Positions 34,450-43,644 are shown, counted from the stretch's first letter. The stretch: 64,000 nucleotides of DNA from Cronobacter dublinensis subsp. dublinensis LMG 23823 (GCF_001277235.1 NZ_CP012266.1:2108001-2172000); one strand, 5' to 3'. Made by a program: numbers and translations. The notes: generated by a model from the sequence alone, not told the origin.

Positions 34450-35271
34450 ATGGCATTCAGACGACAGGATTACTTCGCCCGCATCGGCTTTACCGGCGAG
34501 CCGCTACCGACGCTCGCGACCCTAAACGCGCTCCACCAGTGCCACACCGCCACTATCCCGTTTGAGAATCTCGACGTCCTGTTAGGGCGCGAGATCCTGC
34601 TTGATGATGACGCTATCTTCACCAAGCTGGTGGAGGCGGGCCGCGGCGGCTACTGCTTTGAGCAAAACGCGCTCTTTACCCGCGCGCTCGCCGAATGTGG
34701 GTTTGCGGTGGAGGCGCTGGCGGCACGGGTACTCATTGCCGGGCCGAACGACATGCCGCCGCGCACGCACCGGCTGGTGCAGGTCACGCTTGACGGCGCC
34801 CCATGGATTGCCGATGTCGGCTTCGGCGGCGCGACGCTGAGCGCGCCGATCCCGCTTCAGCACGGCGCGGAGATAACCGGCCCGGAAGGACGTTTTCGCA
34901 TCGAAAGCCAGCAGAGCGAGTTTCTGCTGATGAAAGAAGAAGGCGATGACTGGCACGCGCTCTATCGCTTTGACCAGGCGCGCCAGTATCCGGGCGACTA
35001 CCTGATGGCGAACCATTTCATCGCCCACTGGCCAGACTCGCATTTCCGTCACCATCTGCTGGCGGCGCTGCATCCACCAGGCGAGACGCCGCGCAAGCTT
35101 TTGAATAACCAGCTGACCGTTAACGGCGAGCGCCGCACGCTTGCGGATGACAGCGCGGTCTATGACTGCCTGCAAACGGATTTCGGGATGCGTTTCAATC
35201 ATCCGACGCACGGCGTCACGCGTGACGATTTCTGCGCGATGATGGCGCAGCTGCGTCGCGACAATCCTTAA
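34450..35271 (+). CDS. nhoA: Arylamine N-acetyltransferase NhoA
   Basis: 273 residues from the ATG at 34450 (AAGGA seven bases upstream). The catalytic triad of the NAT family is present with the classical numbering: Cys69 (RGGYCFEQN), His107 (RTHRLVQV) and Asp122 (WIADVGFGG). It acetylates arylamines and O-acetylates N-hydroxyarylamines with acetyl-CoA in the cytoplasm. In E. coli nhoA also lies near pptA and yddH, and the same neighbours occur here with insertions between them. Confidence 0.92.
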   Translation: MAFRRQDYFARIGFTGEPLPTLATLNALHQCHTATIPFENLDVLLGREILLDDDAIFTKLVEAGRGGYCFEQNALFTRALAECGFAVEALAARVLIAGPNDMPPRTHRLVQVTLDGAPWIADVGFGGATLSAPIPLQHGAEITGPEGRFRIESQQSEFLLMKEEGDDWHALYRFDQARQYPGDYLMANHFIAHWPDSHFRHHLLAALHPPGETPRKLLNNQLTVNGERRTLADDSAVYDCLQTDFGMRFNHPTHGVTRDDFCAMMAQLRRDNP

Positions 35272-35311
35272 GCCTGCGCGGGAGGGCGAGCGTTCCCCTG
35301 GCGCTCACACC

Positions 35312-35344
35312 CGGCGGATTTGCGCAAAGCAGAATAATCCGCCG
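35312..35344. terminator. Inverted repeat after nhoA
   Basis: CGGCGGATT (35312-35320) / AATCCGCCG (35336-35344) with a 15-base loop and no T-run. It may be a 3'-end hairpin or an operator for the alcohol dehydrogenase gene. Confidence 0.35.
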
Positions 35345-35497
35345 CGGTGGGGGAGGGGAGCGGCACTTTCGTTATCAATAGGTTAGATTTTTATAACGCT
35401 TCTTCCCGCGCGCGGGCGGAACCCTGACGCCTGGCAAAAGTCACTGATGCACTGTATAAGAAATAAACACCGCTGATACGCGTAACCGGAGATAACG

Positions 35498-36583
35498 ATG
35501 ACCATGAAAGTGCTGGGCTATGCCGCGCAAACCGCCGAGGCGCCGCTGGCTCCCTTTGAATTTACCCGCCGCACCCCGCGCCCCGATGATGTCGTGCTGG
35601 AGATCCTCTACTGCGGCGTCTGCCATTCCGATCTCCATCAGGCGCGCAACGACTGGGGCTTCAGCCGCTATCCCCTCGTGCCGGGGCACGAAATCATTGG
35701 CCGCGTCACGGCGGTCGGCAGCGACGTGAAAAAATTCAAACCGGGCGATCTCGCGGGCATCGGCTGTATGGTCGACTCCTGCCGCCACTGCGAACCGTGT
35801 CGCGCCGGACTTGAGCAATACTGCCTCGAAGGCAATATCCAGACCTATAACGGCACCGACCGGCACGATGGCGAACCGACGTTCGGCGGCTATTCGCAGA
35901 TTATCCTCGCCTCTCAGGACTTCGTGCTGCGTATTCCTGAGGGTCTTGATATCAAAGGCGCGGCGCCGTTGCTCTGCGCCGGGATCACGACCTGGTCGCC
36001 GCTGCGCCACTGGAAGGTGGGCAAGGGCAGCCGCGTCGCGGTGATTGGCTTAGGCGGTCTCGGGCATATGGCGCTCAAGCTTGCCCATGCGCTGGGCGCC
36101 GACGTGACGCTCTTTACCCGTTCGCCCGGTAAAGAGGAGGACGCCCGCAGGCTCGGCGCGCATCATGTCGTGCTCTCGGAAGAGGAAAGCCAGATGGCGC
36201 AGGTCGCCGGGCATTTCGACCTGATTATCGACACCGTGCCTTACGCGCACGATATCAACCCATATCTCGCGACGCTGAAGATTGACGGCACGCTGGTGTT
36301 TGTCGGCCTGCTGGGCGACATGGCGCCGCCGGTTAGTACCGTGCCGATGATCATCGGTCGGCGCGCTATCGCGGGCTCGTGCATTGGCGGCATTAAGGAA
36401 ACGCAGGAGATGCTCGATTTCTGCGCGAAGCACCAGATTTCTGCGGATGTGGAAGTGATCAACATTCAGGAAATCAATGAAGCGTGGGAGAGAATGCTCA
36501 GGAGCGACGTGAAGTACCGTTTTGTTATCGATATGGCGTCACTGCAACAGGGCGCGCGCCTGGCGGCGGTCACGGCAGCATGA
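35498..36583 (+). CDS. Zinc-dependent NAD(P) alcohol/aldehyde dehydrogenase, YahK-like
   Basis: 361 residues, MDR superfamily, cinnamyl-alcohol-dehydrogenase group. Catalytic zinc ligands are Cys42 (CGVCHSDLH) and His64-Glu65 (GHE). The structural zinc site has four Cys (95, 98, 101, 109). Cofactor motif is GLGGLGHMALKLA. These enzymes usually reduce a broad range of aldehydes with NADPH; E. coli YahK is the closest named relative I recognise. RBS CCGGAG lies seven bases before the ATG. The gene is followed by a strong terminator and is not in an operon. Confidence 0.88.
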   Translation: MTMKVLGYAAQTAEAPLAPFEFTRRTPRPDDVVLEILYCGVCHSDLHQARNDWGFSRYPLVPGHEIIGRVTAVGSDVKKFKPGDLAGIGCMVDSCRHCEPCRAGLEQYCLEGNIQTYNGTDRHDGEPTFGGYSQIILASQDFVLRIPEGLDIKGAAPLLCAGITTWSPLRHWKVGKGSRVAVIGLGGLGHMALKLAHALGADVTLFTRSPGKEEDARRLGAHHVVLSEEESQMAQVAGHFDLIIDTVPYAHDINPYLATLKIDGTLVFVGLLGDMAPPVSTVPMIIGRRAIAGSCIGGIKETQEMLDFCAKHQISADVEVINIQEINEAWERMLRSDVKYRFVIDMASLQQGARLAAVTAA

Positions 36584-36594
36584 TGCACACCGTG

Positions 36595-36624
36595 AAAAGC
36601 GGGCCTCAGGGGCCCGCTTTTTTT
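36595..36624 (+). terminator. Rho-independent terminator of the alcohol dehydrogenase gene
   Basis: Stem GCGGGCC (36599-36605), loop TCAGG, GGCCCGC (36611-36617), then seven T (36618-36624). Its end overlaps the stop codon of the convergent SDR gene (36623-36625). Confidence 0.9.
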
Positions 36625-37387
36625 ACGCCTGTTTCGGCTGGCCGTTCGACGCGGTCAGACCGCCATCGACTGGCAGATTCACGCCGGTGATATAACGGGC
36701 GTCGTCGCTTGCGAGAAACGCAATTGCATCGGCGATATCTTCCGGCTCGCCGGCACGCTGCATCGGGATACGCTCATAGAATTTTTGCAGTAGCGTCTCG
36801 TCCTGTTTGGTGTCTTCCGTCAGTTCAGTAAAGGTAAAACCCGGACAGATGGTGTTCACGCGCACGCCGTCGGCGCCGTAGTCCATTGCCAGCGAACGGG
36901 TAAAGTTCGTGACCGCGCCTTTCGCCGCGTTATAAACGCTCATTCCCCAGTCGCCGCCGAGCCCCGACACGGACGAAATATTCACGACGTTGCCTTTGGT
37001 TTTCAGCAGGCCCGGCATAAAGGCGTGCAGGCAGTAGAAGACGCCATTGAGATCGGTGCCCATCAACGTTTCCCACTCTTCGAGTTTGATCTCGTGGATT
37101 TTGCCCTGAACAATCACCCCTGCGTTATTGACCAGCACATCGACCCGGCCAAATTCATCGGTGACGCGCTGCGCCAGCGCCTGGACCTGCGCCGGATCGG
37201 AGACATCGCAGGGCGTCACCAGATGTTTGCCCTGGGCAAGCGTCGCCGCCACTTTATCGAGCTTCTCTTTGGTGCGCCCGACCAGCACCACGCTTGCGCC
37301 TTCACGGGCGAAACGACGCGCCGCTGCCGCGCCAATCCCTGAGCCTGCACCCGTTACGACCACCACTTTTTCTTGAAAACGGTTCAT
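36623..37387 (-). CDS. Short-chain dehydrogenase/reductase
   Basis: 254 residues, classical SDR. TGAGSGIG (12-19), NNAG (87-90), catalytic Ser139, Tyr152 and Lys156 (YNAAK), and the C-terminal YITGVNLPVDGGLTAS are all intact. RBS AAAAGGAGG before the ATG is near-consensus. It resembles glucose-1-dehydrogenase/3-oxoacyl reductase-like SDRs; the substrate is unknown. The stop lies inside the terminator of the convergent alcohol dehydrogenase gene. Confidence 0.88.
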   Translation of the reverse strand: MNRFQEKVVVVTGAGSGIGAAAARRFAREGASVVLVGRTKEKLDKVAATLAQGKHLVTPCDVSDPAQVQALAQRVTDEFGRVDVLVNNAGVIVQGKIHEIKLEEWETLMGTDLNGVFYCLHAFMPGLLKTKGNVVNISSVSGLGGDWGMSVYNAAKGAVTNFTRSLAMDYGADGVRVNTICPGFTFTELTEDTKQDETLLQKFYERIPMQRAGEPEDIADAIAFLASDDARYITGVNLPVDGGLTASNGQPKQA

Positions 37388-37844
37388 ACATCCTCCTTTT
37401 CAGTGTCTGGCACAATGCTGTGCGAAATCATCAAGTCCTTGTTAACTCTGGCATTCATCACGTACTTCGCAAGTCGGGAACGCGCAAAGGCGCGTAACTG
37501 CCTGTTTTCGCGAAGATAAAAAGTCATTAAAAAATGTGACCAAAGCCAAATTTTCGCGCTGCAAATAAAGACGACGTAGCGGGACATCACTTTCACTTTG
37601 CTTATCAAACGGTTACTCATTTAGCATAAAGATATTGTTGTACGGCTCCGCTTGCCTGTGGATAACATGTGCAAAGTGAACAAAAAATATCCTGATAGTC
37701 GATCGCAAGTGATCTTATCCAATGCAGAGCGGCCAACCCTGTCACGTATTGCGATCCTTTTTGATTAAAAGGATCAATCTGGCGATCCGCTACAGGTGCC
37801 GGTCGCCGTTAATTTTCATGCCCGCCAGCGGGCGGAGGAGGACT
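37388..37844. other. Divergent intergenic region (SDR / TfoX-like gene)
   Basis: 457 bases of lower GC than the flanking genes. A 78-codon frame on the minus strand (37384-37620) ends in an ATGA overlap with the SDR start but has no family features. I see no other supported gene. Promoters for both divergent genes must lie here. Confidence 0.5.
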
Positions 37845-38261
37845 ATGAACGTTTCACCGGAGTACATCACTTTTGTAGTGGATCAGCTGGCACCCCTCGG
37901 CGGGGCGCAGACGCGCCGCATGTTTGGCTGTGTGGCGCTGTTTCAGGGCGGCAGAATGTTTGCGCTGGTGGACGGCGATGCGCAGGTTTATATCAAAGCC
38001 GATGAACAAAACCGCGCGCGGTTTATCGCTGCGGGCTTTGCGCCTTTTACGTATGTCACCACGCGCCGCAGCGGGGGACAGCAGACGGTGGCGCTCGGTT
38101 ATTACCGCCTGCCGGAGGAGCTGGTGGAAGATAACGACGAATTTCTCCGCTGGGCGCGTGAGGGGCTGGCCGCTGCCGCGCGAACGCCTGTTAAGAAACC
38201 GCGTAAAACCGCCCGAAACGACCGAGCGACCGCCAAAACGAACGATAAAAACGAACTTTAG
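37845..38261 (+). CDS. TfoX N-terminal domain protein
   Basis: 138 residues from the ATG at 37845, preceded by GGAGGAG. A TfoX_N domain covers about residues 5-95 (TRRMFGCVALFQGGRMFALV, then YIKADEQNRARF). A Lys/Arg-rich C-terminal tail (KKPRKTARNDRATAK) could contact nucleic acid or acidic partners. The TfoX C-terminal domain of the competence regulator Sxy is missing, so it should not be called a competence activator. Function unknown. Confidence 0.8.
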   Translation: MNVSPEYITFVVDQLAPLGGAQTRRMFGCVALFQGGRMFALVDGDAQVYIKADEQNRARFIAAGFAPFTYVTTRRSGGQQTVALGYYRLPEELVEDNDEFLRWAREGLAAAARTPVKKPRKTARNDRATAKTNDKNEL

Positions 38262-38374
38262 TTACAACATACTTTATAAGATCCAACAAATCTGCTGCTT
38301 TGGCATCAGCGCTGTGTGTCTCGCTTTGCAGTGAAAAAAGCGCGCGGCGTGAAAAAGCCCAATGAAAAGACAAT

Positions 38375-38397
38375 AAAAAAGCCAGACAAGCTGGCTT
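38375..38397 (-). terminator. Rho-independent terminator of the flavin reductase gene
   Basis: AAGCCAG (38379-38385), loop ACAAG, CTGGCTT (38391-38397). The A-run at 38375-38380 gives T residues on the minus strand after the 38431 stop. Confidence 0.8.
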
Positions 38398-38430
38398 GGT
38401 ACGGTGAACCAAAAGAAAAGGGCGGTGAAG

Positions 38431-39024
38431 TCAAATCTCGCTGTCGGGCCGCGCGAATGCGTCGCCGATGGCGTAGAAATGCCCGCCTGCCACATGATGC
38501 AGACTGCGCAGCTGTGCTGGCGCGTCCTCAAAGTGCCAGCGGCCATCGCTGAACACGCGTGTGTCGGCCCAGGCGGCCGTCACCTCGCCGATAAACAGAT
38601 CGTACTGCTGCTGGTTATGCGATTCGGGAATGAGCTTGCAGGCGAGCCAGGCGGAACAGCCTGCGACCAGCGGCGCGTCCACGCCCGGCATCTCTAACAG
38701 CTCCGCTCCGGCGAGCCTGAGTTTCTCCGGTTCGTTATGCAGGCTCAGCGTACCCAGCTGATACGTCATTTCGCGCTGTGCGACGGTCGGCACCTGGAGC
38801 ACAAACGTACCGCTGCGCTCCAGCAGCTCGCGGGTGCGGGCGATTTTATCGATAACCACCGTCACTTTCGGCGGCGCGAAATCGAGCCCGCAGGCCCACG
38901 CGGCAGCCATCACGTTCTCCACGCCGTCATGACGGGCGGACACCAGCACCGTCGGCCCGTGGTTAATTAACCGGTACGCTTTTTCCAGCGGTACCGGCGC
39001 CATAAAGGAACGATTGTCGTTCAT
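38431..39024 (-). CDS. Flavin reductase family protein (YddH-like)
   Basis: 197 residues from the ATG at 39024, with GTGAGG just upstream; a GTG three codons earlier is less likely. FMN-binding split-barrel (flavin_reductase-like) domain: GPTVLVSARHDGVENVMAAAW near the start (split by function into the FMN-binding strand pair), then VIDKIARTRELLE. The family reduces flavin with NAD(P)H or binds FMN. E. coli YddH, encoded next to nhoA and pptA, shows the same order of blocks, and this location suits it, but identity seems moderate. Confidence 0.8.
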   Translation of the reverse strand: MNDNRSFMAPVPLEKAYRLINHGPTVLVSARHDGVENVMAAAWACGLDFAPPKVTVVIDKIARTRELLERSGTFVLQVPTVAQREMTYQLGTLSLHNEPEKLRLAGAELLEMPGVDAPLVAGCSAWLACKLIPESHNQQQYDLFIGEVTAAWADTRVFSDGRWHFEDAPAQLRSLHHVAGGHFYAIGDAFARPDSEI

Positions 39025-39087
39025 ACGCCTCACCCTTAGTCAACGAAGGCGAGCAGGGTAGCACAGCCCCGGCGGGGCCGTTTTACG

Positions 39088-39852
39088 CTATGTGTCGCGC
39101 ATGCCGAGCGCCAGCGACTGGGCCGGGTCAAACAGCGACAGGCTCTCAATCTGATTGAGCAAAATCACCTTGCGGTACGCCAGCGCCGATTTCTCGCCTG
39201 TGGTGAGCGTAATGTCGTGGCTGTCATACCAGGCGCTGTAGTTGTGCTCAACGCGCAAATCCAGCGTCTCCTGATCGCGATAGCCGCTCAGCATTGGGAT
39301 CAGCACCAGATTGCTGATATCGCTGCGGGTGCTGTCGAAGGTCGCGCTGTGGATCATCCCGATATACACGCGCTGGGATTTCATGGTTATCCAGATAAGT
39401 TCGCCCTCTTCCATACACTCATACAGCAGTCCTTCGATGCCGTTGGCGCGCGACAGCGACCGGTAGAGTGTGCGCCGCCCGCTGTTATCGAGCCTCGCGG
39501 TGGGCGACCAGTTGGCGCGATAGAGGCAGAACATAATGGCGAAGCCGAGCATGAGCACTACAGGGGCCTGGATGCCGAGAAAGCTCCAGTTCATAAATGC
39601 CATCTGGTAGTGATAATCATCGCTGCCGGACCACGCCGGAAAGGCATTCAGCAGGCTCGATACGCCCAGCAACGCCAGCCACAGCAGCCCGGTGGCGAGC
39701 ACGCCCTGGAGGACGAAAATACAGCCATACAGCGCCACCAAGAAATAGACATCCCACCCGGAGGTGCGCATAAATTTAAAACGTGTGGAGAGATCGCGGC
39801 TGGTGTACCAGTAGCCGCAGACCATCAGAACCATAAATATCGCCGTGCCCAT
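39088..39852 (-). CDS. Membrane protein of unknown function, three or four spans
   Basis: 254 residues. Hydrophobic segments are about 3-17, 35-68 (long enough for two spans) and 91-110. A C-terminal soluble part of about 140 residues (RRTLYRSLSRANGIE onward) includes YIGMIHSATF and GYRDQETLDLRVEHNY. The soluble part is presumably cytoplasmic. No family recognised. It starts one base after the stop of the 65-residue gene upstream, so the two are translationally coupled and probably work together. Confidence 0.7.
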   Translation of the reverse strand: MGTAIFMVLMVCGYWYTSRDLSTRFKFMRTSGWDVYFLVALYGCIFVLQGVLATGLLWLALLGVSSLLNAFPAWSGSDDYHYQMAFMNWSFLGIQAPVVLMLGFAIMFCLYRANWSPTARLDNSGRRTLYRSLSRANGIEGLLYECMEEGELIWITMKSQRVYIGMIHSATFDSTRSDISNLVLIPMLSGYRDQETLDLRVEHNYSAWYDSHDITLTTGEKSALAYRKVILLNQIESLSLFDPAQSLALGMRDT

Positions 39853-39853
39853 C

Positions 39854-40051
39854 TTAAGCCCTCTTCAGCATATCAACGTGGCGGGCGAAATCTTCCTGCA
39901 CGGCGAGGCATTCGATATTGACCGACGCGTTGCCGTCCTCGTCAATGATGATGCGTTCCCCTTCGTCAATAGCATCCTGGATATGCGCCGGATGAACGGC
40001 ATGAACCAGCTTTTCGGGACTGGTAAAAAGCGAACGAAATATTCTTAGCAT
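39854..40051 (-). CDS. Small acidic protein of unknown function
   Basis: 65 residues from the ATG at 40051 (MLRIFRSLFT) with GGGAGG seven bases upstream. The C-terminal half is acidic (DAIDEGERIIIDEDGNASVNIE, beta-rich, then a helix ending LKRA). No signal or membrane segment. It is the first gene of a two-gene unit with the membrane protein downstream. No family recognised. Confidence 0.65.
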   Translation of the reverse strand: MLRIFRSLFTSPEKLVHAVHPAHIQDAIDEGERIIIDEDGNASVNIECLAVQEDFARHVDMLKRA

Positions 40052-40173
40052 GTAAAACCTCCCGGCCAACAGTATAGAAAGCCTGGTGGGCGCAGGGAGA
40101 AATACGGGTTTATCTTAAGGAAAGCGCCCGCCAGCGTGGCGGACGATGAGGAAGTGCGCCCTTTATTTTACGG

Positions 40174-41175
40174 CTATTGTACGGCGCGCAGGCCGTCCAG
40201 CAGCGCCTGATGAAGTCGCTCCGGCGCCTGGATTTGCGGGGCGTGGCCGAGGTCATCAAAGGTGACGAGCGTCGCATGCGGGATAGCGCGCGCGGCTTCT
40301 TTGCCAAGCGTCGGGTAGTCGCCGAGCGTTTGTTGCACCTCTGGCGGCGCGGCATCTTTGCCCGGCGCAGTAGTGTCTTTGTTGCCGATAAGCAGCAGCG
40401 TTGGCATCTTAAGCTGGCCGAATTCATAGACCACGGGCTGGGTGTAGATCATGTCGTAGAGCAGCGCTGAGTTCCACGCGACGCGCGCTTTACCTTCGCC
40501 CTGATACATGCCAGCCAGCATATTCACCCAGCGGTCATACTCCGGCTTCCACTGGCCCGCGTAGTAGGTGTTCTGTTCATACTTGCGCACGCCCTCAGCG
40601 CTGGTTTTCAGCTCCCGTTCATACCATGCATCCACTGACTGCGCCGGCACGCCTTTCGCCTTCCAGTCCTCAAGACCGATAGGGTTGATCATTACCAACT
40701 GTTCTGTTTCATCCGGATACATCAGCGCGTAGCGCGTCGCCAGCATCCCACCGGTAGAATGGCCAATAATGGTCGCCTTTTTCACGCCGAGTTTTTCCAG
40801 CAACGCATGGGTATTTTGCGCGAGCTGTTGGAAGCTGTACTGATAGCGCTCCGGTTTGGTGGATTTGCAAAAACCAATCTGATCCGGCGCGATAACACGA
40901 TATCCGGCGTCGCGCAGCGTGCGAAGCGTCGTGTCCCAGGTGCCGGCGCAGAAGTTTTTGCCATGCATCAGCACCACGGTACGCCCGTTGGGCTTCTCGG
41001 GTTTCACATCAATGTATGCCATCTGCATTGGTTGACGCTGGGATTCAAAGTGAAAACGCGCCACCGGCCAGCCGTAATCGAAGCCTTCAAGTTCGGGTCC
41101 GTAAGTGGGCGTGGCGGCAAAAGCGGGAGCGGCGAGGGCGCAGAGCAGAGCAGCGCTGGATAGGCGTAAAGACAC
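40174..41175 (-). CDS. Secreted alpha/beta hydrolase
   Basis: 333 residues from a GTG start (AAGGAG upstream) with a signal peptide (ending AFAAT, about residue 20), so it is periplasmic. Alpha/beta hydrolase fold with oxyanion HG (71-72), nucleophile Ser140 (GHSTGG), Asp267 (NKDTTAPG) and His311 (LGHAPQ): a complete triad. The PDQIGFCKSTKP block is like epoxide hydrolase and haloperoxidase relatives. Substrate unknown. Confidence 0.85.
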   Translation of the reverse strand: MSLRLSSAALLCALAAPAFAATPTYGPELEGFDYGWPVARFHFESQRQPMQMAYIDVKPEKPNGRTVVLMHGKNFCAGTWDTTLRTLRDAGYRVIAPDQIGFCKSTKPERYQYSFQQLAQNTHALLEKLGVKKATIIGHSTGGMLATRYALMYPDETEQLVMINPIGLEDWKAKGVPAQSVDAWYERELKTSAEGVRKYEQNTYYAGQWKPEYDRWVNMLAGMYQGEGKARVAWNSALLYDMIYTQPVVYEFGQLKMPTLLLIGNKDTTAPGKDAAPPEVQQTLGDYPTLGKEAARAIPHATLVTFDDLGHAPQIQAPERLHQALLDGLRAVQ

Positions 41176-41318
41176 AGGCGGTTTCTCCTTAACGGTTTGT
41201 CAGATGTTGCTGACTATAGCTAACGAGCGCGCTTCGGGTGTCGGGGCGGGTAAATAGCCTGTAAAAAAGCGCAAAGGGGATAAAGAGGCGATAAGGGGTG
41301 GCACCGGAACGCCGGAAC

Positions 41319-41336
41319 GCCGGGGCGAACCCCGGC
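41319..41336. repeat. Intergenic hairpin with adjacent short direct repeats
   Basis: GCCGGGG, loop CGAA, CCCCGGC. Immediately upstream CCGGAACG is repeated in tandem. There is no T-run on either strand. It lies between the SDR (41360) and hydrolase (41175) genes and could limit read-through or stabilise an mRNA end. Confidence 0.35.
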
Positions 41337-41359
41337 CTGAAAGGAAAAAAACAGCAACA

Positions 41360-42097
41360 TTAATGCGGGCTCGCGGTAGGGCGCACGACGATTTCGCTGA
41401 CGTCGACGTTATCCGGCTGCTCGATGGCGTAGGCGATCGCACGCGCTATCGCGTCTGCGGGCAGCGCGATGCGGCGGAAATCGTCCATCGCCACGCGGGC
41501 GGTTTCATCGGTGATGTGGGTCGCGAGCTCCGATTCCACCACGCCGGGGCTGATTAACGTCACGCGGATCGTCTCATTTTCCTGGCGCAGCCCGTCGGTA
41601 ATGGCGCGCACGGCATATTTGGTGGCGCAGTAGACCGCCGCCGTGGGCGACACGCGGTACGCGCCTATCGAGGCGATATTAATGATCTGTCCGCGGTTGC
41701 GCGCCTGCATCACCGGCAGCACGGCGGCGATGCCGTGCAATACGCCGCGCACATTCACATCCAGCATCTGGTTCCACTCATCCACCTTCAGCGAGGCGAG
41801 CGGCGACAGGGGCATTACGCCCGCGTTATTAATGAACGCGTCCACCTGGCCATATTTCTCCAGCGCGGTGCGCACAAACGCCTCCATGCTGTCGAGTCGG
41901 GTCACGTCCAGCGCAGCGTAGTCAATCTGCGCGCCGTTAAAGCGCAGTTCGTCGCACAGCGCCGCCAGGCGGTCGGTGCGGCGGGCGCCAATCAGTAAAC
42001 GGTAGCCCTGGGTCGCCAGCAGGCGCGCGGTGGCCTCGCCGATACCGCTGCTGGCCCCGGTGAGCAGGATAACTTTGCGTTCTTCGGTCATCGTCAT
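41360..42097 (-). CDS. Short-chain dehydrogenase/reductase, YdfG/clavulanate-dehydrogenase-like group
   Basis: 245 residues. TGASSGIG (13-20), NNAG (90-93), Ser143, Tyr156 and Lys160 (YCATK) are intact. RBS GGAG is eight bases before the ATG. The short C-terminus and SPGVVESELATHI block place it with NADP-type SDRs acting on small hydroxy compounds. It diverges from the AraC regulator across 184 bases and is a likely target of it. Confidence 0.86.
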   Translation of the reverse strand: MTMTEERKVILLTGASSGIGEATARLLATQGYRLLIGARRTDRLAALCDELRFNGAQIDYAALDVTRLDSMEAFVRTALEKYGQVDAFINNAGVMPLSPLASLKVDEWNQMLDVNVRGVLHGIAAVLPVMQARNRGQIINIASIGAYRVSPTAAVYCATKYAVRAITDGLRQENETIRVTLISPGVVESELATHITDETARVAMDDFRRIALPADAIARAIAYAIEQPDNVDVSEIVVRPTASPH

Positions 42098-42281
42098 GGT
42101 GCTTACTCCGTCGTGTGAAGGCGCGGCGGGCTTGCCAGCGCCGTATGCATAAAGCCTACGCCCGCATACCGCACCCCGACAGCGCCATTCCTCTCGGTGT
42201 ATTGCCTGATCCTATTCCCCCTGGTGAAGCTTTACGCACAACGTGCCACAATCCTTGCAGGAAGTTATGAGGAGCCCCGTG

Positions 42282-43217
42282 ATGACCATGCCGCAGATAA
42301 AGCGCGAGACCCTTGCGCTGCTGGAAAAACTGGCCCCCCAGCAGGGCTATACCCGATCGCTGCTGGATACCGTGCGTTTTATGCGCTCGGATCGCGCGCT
42401 GCCGCGCACGCCGGTGCTCTATGAGCCATGCATCGTGATTGTCTGCCAGGGCTGCAAGCGCGGGTATCTCGCCGATAACGTCTATACCTACAACGCCAGC
42501 CACTATCTGGTGCTGTCGGTGCCGCTGCCGTTCTCCACCGAAACCGACGCCACCCCGCAGGAGCCGCTGCTGGCCGTGACGGTCGGGCTAGATATGACGG
42601 TTATCGCCGATCTGGTGCTGACGCTTGACGGCGGGCAGGGCGCGCGCGCCACGCCGCCAGAGGGGATCCTCTCCACGCCGCTCGACGAACCGCTGGCCGA
42701 CACCACGCTGCGCCTGTTGCGCGCGCTGAGCCACCCGCAGGAGGCGCAGATCCTCGGCCCGGCGATCGTTAAAGAGCTGTACTACCGGGTGCTGATGGGC
42801 GAGCAGGGCGGCGCCATCCGCGCGGCGCTGGCGAGCGTGGGTAAGTTCAGCCGCATCGCCCGCGTTCTGCAGCGTATTCATACCGACTACGCCGGACGGC
42901 TGGATGTCGCGACGCTCGCCGCCGAGGCGGGCATGAGCGCGCCCGCTTTTCACGCGCATTTTAAAGCCGTCACCCGCAATTCACCGGTGCAGTACATCAA
43001 AGCGGTACGCCTGCATCAGGCGCGACTCATGATGATCCGCGATAACCTCAGCGCGGCCACGGCGGCCGTGCGCGTCGGTTATGAAAGCCCGTCACAGTTC
43101 AACCGCGAGTTTCGCCGCCTGTTTGGCCGAACGCCAGGCGCCGAAACCCGCGAGATGAAACAATCTTTCGCGCTGCTGCCGCCCACGCAGTTTGAGGCGA
43201 TGACGGCGAATCATTAA
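42282..43217 (+). CDS. AraC-family transcriptional regulator (AraC_N / YqhC-like)
   Basis: 311 residues from the ATG at 42282, with GAGGAG eight bases upstream; an in-frame ATG at 42267 is an alternative. An N-terminal AraC_N domain covers about residues 15-170 (CIVIVCQGCKRGYL, HYLVLSVPLPFS). Two C-terminal HTH motifs follow (LDVATLAAEAGMSAPAFHAHFK and AATAAVRVGYESPSQFNREFRR, each complete). This arrangement is shared with E. coli YqhC, which activates divergently encoded reductases in response to aldehydes. By analogy it may control the divergent SDR (inference). Confidence 0.88.
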   Translation: MTMPQIKRETLALLEKLAPQQGYTRSLLDTVRFMRSDRALPRTPVLYEPCIVIVCQGCKRGYLADNVYTYNASHYLVLSVPLPFSTETDATPQEPLLAVTVGLDMTVIADLVLTLDGGQGARATPPEGILSTPLDEPLADTTLRLLRALSHPQEAQILGPAIVKELYYRVLMGEQGGAIRAALASVGKFSRIARVLQRIHTDYAGRLDVATLAAEAGMSAPAFHAHFKAVTRNSPVQYIKAVRLHQARLMMIRDNLSAATAAVRVGYESPSQFNREFRRLFGRTPGAETREMKQSFALLPPTQFEAMTANH

Positions 43218-43644
43218 CGCTGCGCCAATAAATTAGGGTTATATTTCCCGGCGATTTTATCGGCCGGGATATTTCACGTAAGGTTTAATACGGCGGGAAA
43301 TATATTTTTCCTGGCAAGTGAGATAACGCTGAAATGAATTAATTACCCGCGTTACAGGTTTAATTATTTTTACTGCGGCTGGCGCGCCAGCGCCCTGTGA
43401 CACGGCTCTCGCTTTGCGCGCGGGCCGCGCCAAATGGGAATATTCCCACTTAACTCTCCTCATTGTGTCGATAATATAATCACAACACCTTCGCCCGATA
43501 CCGATTATTTCACGCCTGCGTCGCTGGCATTTCGCGCCTGCGAAATATAACGCGTGCAGCCGCGCCATTACGGAAATAGAACCATGCGTTTAACCGGGTT
43601 TTGTCATGAGGAAAGTCTGATTGCTATGATTACAGGGAGTGAGC
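43218..43644. other. AT-rich region upstream of vgrG
   Basis: 427 bases with low GC, in contrast to the surrounding genes. It contains the inverted repeat TCCCGGC (43246-43252) / GCCGGGA (43263-43269). A 103-codon minus-strand frame here has no family features. It probably holds the vgrG promoter and is a likely target for silencing by H-NS (inference). Confidence 0.5.

Noticed and set aside
37384..37620. 78-codon minus-strand frame overlapping the SDR start by ATGA
   Set aside because: No family features, no ribosome-binding site, base composition like the surrounding non-coding DNA. The SDR has its own strong RBS.
37845..38261. TfoX-like protein as a competence regulator
   Set aside because: Only the N-terminal domain is present; the Sxy-type C-terminal domain is missing.
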